From Hymenobacter actinosclerus (GTDB lineage Bacteria > Bacteroidota > Bacteroidia > Cytophagales > Hymenobacteraceae): 64,000 nucleotides of DNA. A model generated the notes under the pieces. That model was not told the origin of the DNA. It saw only the letters and a list, made by a program, of their open reading frames with translations, and ran no database searches. Location of the stretch: positions 372,001 to 436,000 of the forward strand of contig NZ_FOHS01000002.1 of NCBI RefSeq assembly GCF_900111515.1. The letters run 5' to 3'. Position numbers and translations under genes: made by a program. This document shows, piece by piece, positions 60,443-64,000 of this stretch (positions within the stretch are counted from its first letter, which is position 1; every line of letters begins with the position of its first letter).

Positions 60443-61663
60443 CTAATACTGTTTGATCCACAAATCGCCCATGCGCTTGCGCAGGATGGTGGCCTGCCGG
60501 TCGGCGGAGGTGCGGTCGGGGAAGTCGGCGGCCGAAAGCATGAACTGCCGGCTACCGGGCGCGGGCAGCAGCACGCGAGCCGGATGGCCCAGCCGTACCA
60601 GCGCCTGCCGCCCCTTCTCGGCGTTGACCAGCGTGGTGTAGGAACCGGCAATGACGTAGTAACGGCCCGTGCGGCTACTAACAGTCGCGGCCGAAGCCCC
60701 GGCGGTTGCATTGGTGGCGGCGGCTTTCTCCCAGCCCGGCGGCTTGGCCTTAACGGGAGCCTTCGTGGCCGTTTTCGCAGCGGCGGGCTTTGTGCCCTGG
60801 TCGGGCGTACCGGCAATCGTCAGCGCGGGCCGGATGGCCTTGGCCGGCACGGTTGGGGCGGCGGATTTTACGGCGGCCGGGGCAGCCGCGGGGGCCGCCG
60901 TTGCAGTAGAGGTTTTCGCGGCGGACGCGCTCAGGCCCGCATCGGTGGCTACGGCGTCCCAGTCATTCTGGGATGCGGCGGCCGGGCTTTCGGTGAGGCG
61001 GGTGGCGGCGCTGCTCAGGCTGGCCTGCTGACGGGCGGGCGCGGGAGCCGGGGCAGTGGGCCGGGCCACTGGCAGGCCCCGCCAGGCCTCGGGCAGGTAG
61101 CCCGTCAGGTCGGCAAACATGTAGTTGGCCGACAGCACCAGACCGGCAATGGCCGTAGCGCCCAGCGTGCGCCAAACCCAGCCCAGGCGGCGGGTGCGCA
61201 GTTGCGGCGCGGCGGCGGGCCGCTCGCGGGCCAGCAGCGCATCGGTGGCCCGCACGGGCCGCGACACCAGCTCGGGCAACCCAAAGCTGGCCCCGAGCAG
61301 ATTCACGGAGCCGGTGTACTCGAACTCCAGCCCGCGCCCGGGGGCCTGCTGGAAAGCACCTACCCCACTCAGCTCGGTGCGGTGGCTGGCGGCCAGCTCC
61401 TGCTGCATGCGCTGCACAGCCTGCTGCACCAGTTCGCGGGCCTGGGCCGTGCTCACGTTCAGCCGGGCGCTCAGCGCATCCACCAGCAGCCCGTCGTTGC
61501 GGGTCAGGCTCTGGTTGAAGGCCACGCGCTTGGCCGGAGGGGCCAGCGTGTGGCGCACCGGATGAATACGGGCCGGGGCATATTCGGCAATCAGCCCCCC
61601 AAAATCGGGGATGATTACGCAGTCGTGGTGCTGGAGCAGGGCGCGGATATGGTCAGCGAGCAT
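60443..61663 (-). CDS. HU-CCDC81 and SPOR domain protein
   Basis: 406 residues from the ATG at 61663. Residues 1-~120 form the paired bacterial CCDC81-type HU domains (IRALLQHHDCVIIPDFGGLI, NDGLLVDALSARLNVSTAQA). One membrane helix follows near residue 165 (VWRTLGATAIAGLVLSANYM), then a long Ala/Thr-rich periplasmic linker and a C-terminal SPOR domain (RYYVIAGSYTTLVNAEKGRQ) that should bind denuded peptidoglycan glycan. A cell-envelope or division-site protein typical of Bacteroidota. In line with exbB. Confidence 0.9.
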   Translation of the reverse strand: MLADHIRALLQHHDCVIIPDFGGLIAEYAPARIHPVRHTLAPPAKRVAFNQSLTRNDGLLVDALSARLNVSTAQARELVQQAVQRMQQELAASHRTELSGVGAFQQAPGRGLEFEYTGSVNLLGASFGLPELVSRPVRATDALLARERPAAAPQLRTRRLGWVWRTLGATAIAGLVLSANYMFADLTGYLPEAWRGLPVARPTAPAPAPARQQASLSSAATRLTESPAAASQNDWDAVATDAGLSASAAKTSTATAAPAAAPAAVKSAAPTVPAKAIRPALTIAGTPDQGTKPAAAKTATKAPVKAKPPGWEKAAATNATAGASAATVSSRTGRYYVIAGSYTTLVNAEKGRQALVRLGHPARVLLPAPGSRQFMLSAADFPDRTSADRQATILRKRMGDLWIKQY

Positions 61664-61776
61664 AGGCTTAGGAGTCGGACAGAGCAGGCAATAGAAGTCG
61701 AAATGTACGGAATGATGACTAGATATACCGCTTTTTCGGAATGTCGACCGGGTTTTCACTGGCTATTCTGCCAAAG

Positions 61777-61836
61777 AAAAGGCCTTATCTCCCTGACACG
61801 AACCGTGGTTACGGTTGCGCCAGCGGGATAAGGCCC
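61777..61836 (-). terminator. Terminator of the beta-barrel gene
   Basis: GGCCTTATC/GATAAGGCC (61781-61792 with 61825-61835) with a second inner hairpin AACCGTGGTTACGGTT; on the minus strand TTTTCTTT follows. 38 bases past the stop at 61874. Confidence 0.65.
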
Positions 61837-61873
61837 TTGCCTGAGCAGGAAGATAAGCCGGATTTGCTTCAGC

Positions 61874-63559
61874 CTAAAACTGGTAGCTCACGCCGCCCAG
61901 CACATTGATGCCTTTTACCGGGTAGTTGAGGTACTGCATATTGCTGCGGCCCAGCAGATTGTTGCCCATCAGAAACACCGAAAACTGCTCCGTCAGCTGG
62001 TAGTCGCCGCGCAGGTTCAGGTCGATAACGGTGTCGGTGAGGCGGGGCTCACGGTTCAGACTGCCGCCGGGGAAGCTGCCGGCGCGCCGCCCGCTGCCGT
62101 AGCTGGCGCTGAGCGTGTACAGCTCCAGGCCCACACGCAGCTTGTCGTAGAAATTGTACGAGCCGAACAACGTCGACTGGAACTTGGGCCGGTGGAAGGG
62201 CTGAGCGAGGGTTTTCACGTTGTAACCGTTGTAGTCGGCCTTCAGGCCCAGGCGCAGCTGCTCGGCAGCATTGTACACCACCTCGCCGTGCAGGTTGAAC
62301 AGCTGGGTCGACTTCTTATCATATACCAGATCGAACTTGGTGGTATCGAGGGCCGAGTTGTTGTAGAAGTACAGGTTCCGGTCGTTGGATAGCGTCACGC
62401 GGGCCTTTACCTCCAGGGCGCGGGCGGGCGTGGCATCGAAGCCGAAGTAGAGCGTGGGGCCGCGGCGGGTGTCGGCCACGCGCACGTTGGGGGCCAGCCA
62501 GGGGTTTTCAGTGCTCAGGTCGTACAGCGTCACGCGCTGCAAACCGCCGCCCAGGCCGGCGTACACCACAAACTTGTCCTCGGTAACGGTGTAGGCGGCC
62601 CGTAGAGCCGGCAATACGTTGAACTGGCGGGCATCGGTAATGGTGTCGCCGGTGTAGCCCAGCGTGGCGCCCACGCGCAGGTTGAGGCGGTTGAGGGTGG
62701 TTTCGAAGGCCGGCGTCACCTGGAAAAAGGGCCGGGTGTCGGTTACCGCATCCTTGTGAGAAATGAACGACAGGTCACCATCGACCCGCACCTGGCTGGT
62801 TTCGGTAAGCTTGTAGGTCGAGCGCACCGTGGCGTACAGGTTGCTTTCGCTGGCTTTAAAAGCGTCGGACCAGTAGTTGTAGCCCAGGCCCACATCGTAC
62901 TGGAAAGCGGCGTCGCGGGCGCGGTTGCGGGCGTACACCAGCACGCCGGCCCGCTTGAACACCTGCTTGAGGCTGTCGGACTTGGGCAGCTCGATAACGT
63001 TGCGGTTGTAGCCGTAGAAATTGTACCGCTCGCGGCCCAGGTTCACCTTGGCGCCCAGCACCAGCGGGCCGCTGTAGGTTTCGCCGTTCAGGCCCAGGCT
63101 GGTCTGGCTCTGGCGCGAGTTCTCGCGGTCCACGGGTCCGCGGCTCGACGAGAGGTGCTTGAAATCGAGGCCGTAGCTGGCGTTTTCTGAGCGGGTGTTG
63201 TGCAGGTAAGCCCGACCGTAGGCGGTGCCGTAGTTGCCGATGCCGGCCTTGAGGTAGTTGCCCGTCAGCTCGGGCAGCTGCTCCTGCCGGATGGTGAGCA
63301 CGCGCACCGTGGGGTTGAGCTTGTCGGCCGGCAGCCGGAAGTCGGGGTAGGTGTAGGCGGGGGCCGTGGTGGTTTTGGCCGGGGCCTCAATCTTCACCTT
63401 CTCGAAGTTGCGGGTGGCGGTGGGCAGCTCGTTCACCCGCTCCTTCACAATCTCAATTTCGGCGTCCTCAATCGTGCCGCGCGTTTTCTGGGCCCGGGCC
63501 TCAAAGGCCGGGACGGCAACGGTAAGCAGGGCGGCGGCGGCCAGGAGTTTATGGGTCAT
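61874..63559 (-). CDS. Outer-membrane beta-barrel protein, TonB-dependent receptor-like without plug
   Basis: 561 residues. Signal peptide MTHKLLAAAALLTVAVPAFE ending near ARAQ. A short N-terminal segment is followed by amphipathic beta strands throughout, ending in GVSYQF with the C-terminal Phe for BAM insertion. FSVFLMGNNLLGRSNMQYLN matches the last strands of TonB-dependent receptors, but no plug domain or TonB box is seen, so it may be a porin-like relative. First gene of the cluster leading to HU/SPOR, exbB, exbD and tonB. The ATG is abutted by CCTAAGTC units. Confidence 0.85.
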   Translation of the reverse strand: MTHKLLAAAALLTVAVPAFEARAQKTRGTIEDAEIEIVKERVNELPTATRNFEKVKIEAPAKTTTAPAYTYPDFRLPADKLNPTVRVLTIRQEQLPELTGNYLKAGIGNYGTAYGRAYLHNTRSENASYGLDFKHLSSSRGPVDRENSRQSQTSLGLNGETYSGPLVLGAKVNLGRERYNFYGYNRNVIELPKSDSLKQVFKRAGVLVYARNRARDAAFQYDVGLGYNYWSDAFKASESNLYATVRSTYKLTETSQVRVDGDLSFISHKDAVTDTRPFFQVTPAFETTLNRLNLRVGATLGYTGDTITDARQFNVLPALRAAYTVTEDKFVVYAGLGGGLQRVTLYDLSTENPWLAPNVRVADTRRGPTLYFGFDATPARALEVKARVTLSNDRNLYFYNNSALDTTKFDLVYDKKSTQLFNLHGEVVYNAAEQLRLGLKADYNGYNVKTLAQPFHRPKFQSTLFGSYNFYDKLRVGLELYTLSASYGSGRRAGSFPGGSLNREPRLTDTVIDLNLRGDYQLTEQFSVFLMGNNLLGRSNMQYLNYPVKGINVLGGVSYQF

Positions 63560-63597
63560 GGTTAGGGCTTAGGGACTTAGGAGTTAGGGCTTAGGCT
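63560..63597 (-). repeat. CCTAAGTC array before the beta-barrel gene
   Basis: Minus-strand CCTAAGCCCTAACTCCTAAG, then TCCCTAAGCCCTAACC and the ATG. Shares its 3' part with the array before exbB. Confidence 0.8.
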
Positions 63598-63686
63598 ATC
63601 GTTTCTGATAACCTGGTTTCCTGACGCCTCTCCCCTGTTTTAAAGCTGATTAGTAGATTGATGCGACACCTTGGCTAAATCATCGA

Positions 63687-63827
63687 TGTAGAGACGCGAC
63701 CCTTCGCGTCTCGTCGTTGAACAGCTCGTTGGCCGGTTGCCGGAACCTGGACAAGCGGCCCGTTTGGTGGCCGGCCGTTCAATGGCAAACCGTTCAACGA
63801 CGAGACGCGAAGGGTCGCGTCTCTACA
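63687..63827. repeat. GTAGAGACGC inverted repeat, copy 3
   Basis: Arms 63687-63722 and 63792-63827 are perfect complements over 36 bases; each arm is itself a palindrome (GAGACGCGA..TCGCGTCTC). Compared with copy 1 at 4158 the frame GTAGAGACGC...GCRTCTCGTC.TTGAAC is kept, while the inner eight bases differ and are compensated on both sides. Lies between the partial gene at the right edge and the beta-barrel gene. Confidence 0.9.
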
Positions 63828-63831
63828 CCCG

Positions 63832-64000
63832 TTAACGGGGCGTGGCCGTGGTGTCGGTGGGGGCCATGAGGGAGTTGCGGGCGGGGCTTTTGGGCTTGGG
63901 GATTTTGGCGGGGGCTTTGCCGGTGGGTGCGGGCGTGGCGGGGGCCGCGGGGGTGGCGTCGGCGGGCAGGGCGGCGAGGCGCTCTTTAGCGCCGGCCACC
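63832..64000 (-). CDS. 3' end of a gene running off the right edge
   Basis: On the minus strand 56 codons are open from the edge to a TAA at 63832-63834: VAGAKERLAALPADATPAAP, then an Ala/Pro/Thr/Lys-rich tail ending TATPR. The N-terminal part of this fragment looks like the end of a helical (possibly TPR) protein. No function can be assigned from the fragment. Confidence 0.6.
   Translation of the reverse strand, partial: VAGAKERLAALPADATPAAPATPAPTGKAPAKIPKPKSPARNSLMAPTDTTATPR

Overview
The window is chromosomal DNA from a GC-rich member of the Bacteroidota, most likely Hymenobacter or a close Cytophagales relative. The evidence is a gliding-motility/type IX secretion C-terminal domain protein next to a PorP/SprF protein, a subtilase with a C-terminal sorting domain, a TonB-dependent receptor with a carboxypeptidase-like plug extension, a bifunctional hisB in a GDCBHAFI(E) operon, and promoter elements of the Bacteroidota type (TTG, about 19-21 bases, TAnnTTTG) with no Shine-Dalgarno sequences. 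Genus is inferred, not proven.

Layout. 1-4.1 kb: 3' part of carB, then a convergent membrane MutS-like ATPase. 4.1-5.0 kb: a decayed mobile patch (long inverted-repeat element, integrase fragment) beside tRNA-Thr. 5-19.9 kb: housekeeping genes (DUF349 protein, YqgE, pdxH, DUF1015, Maf, flavin reductase, fasciclin protein, RES/Xre toxin-antitoxin pair, HD and HAD hydrolases, small lipoprotein, gyrA, TPR protein). 19.9-22.3 kb: an AT-rich island with one uncharacterised gene. 22.3-27.9 kb: envelope glycosylation genes (GT39, GDPD, nucleotide-sugar epimerase, lipid A N-terminal-domain protein, GT2). 27.9-37.9 kb: metalloprotease lipoprotein and the complete histidine operon, with a candidate His-rich leader peptide upstream. 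38-44.6 kb: DUF2911 protein, Crp/Fnr regulator, fatty acid hydroxylase, TonB-dependent receptor, rpe, zinc-ribbon protein. 45-53.4 kb: type IX cargo proteins and PorP. 53.5-57.9 kb: mnmA, a TrpF paralogue, trmB, folC. 58-64 kb: a TonB-ExbD-ExbB, HU/SPOR and beta-barrel cluster, and the 3' end of a further gene.

The most striking content is intergenic. Many gaps carry arrays of degenerate 7-9 base repeats that abut start codons. In at least eight gaps between co-directional genes a complementary arm lies next to the upstream stop codon, so the mRNA could fold stop to start. Two families of larger palindromes accompany them: one tipped GTCATnCTnAG with a shared apical loop (ATGCTAG followed by a TCT-type motif), and one whose arms are themselves palindromes (GTAGAGACGC type) with conserved loop edges and exchangeable stems. 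The his operon holds a different repeat in almost every gap. I know of no described function for these arrays; all functional statements about them are inference.
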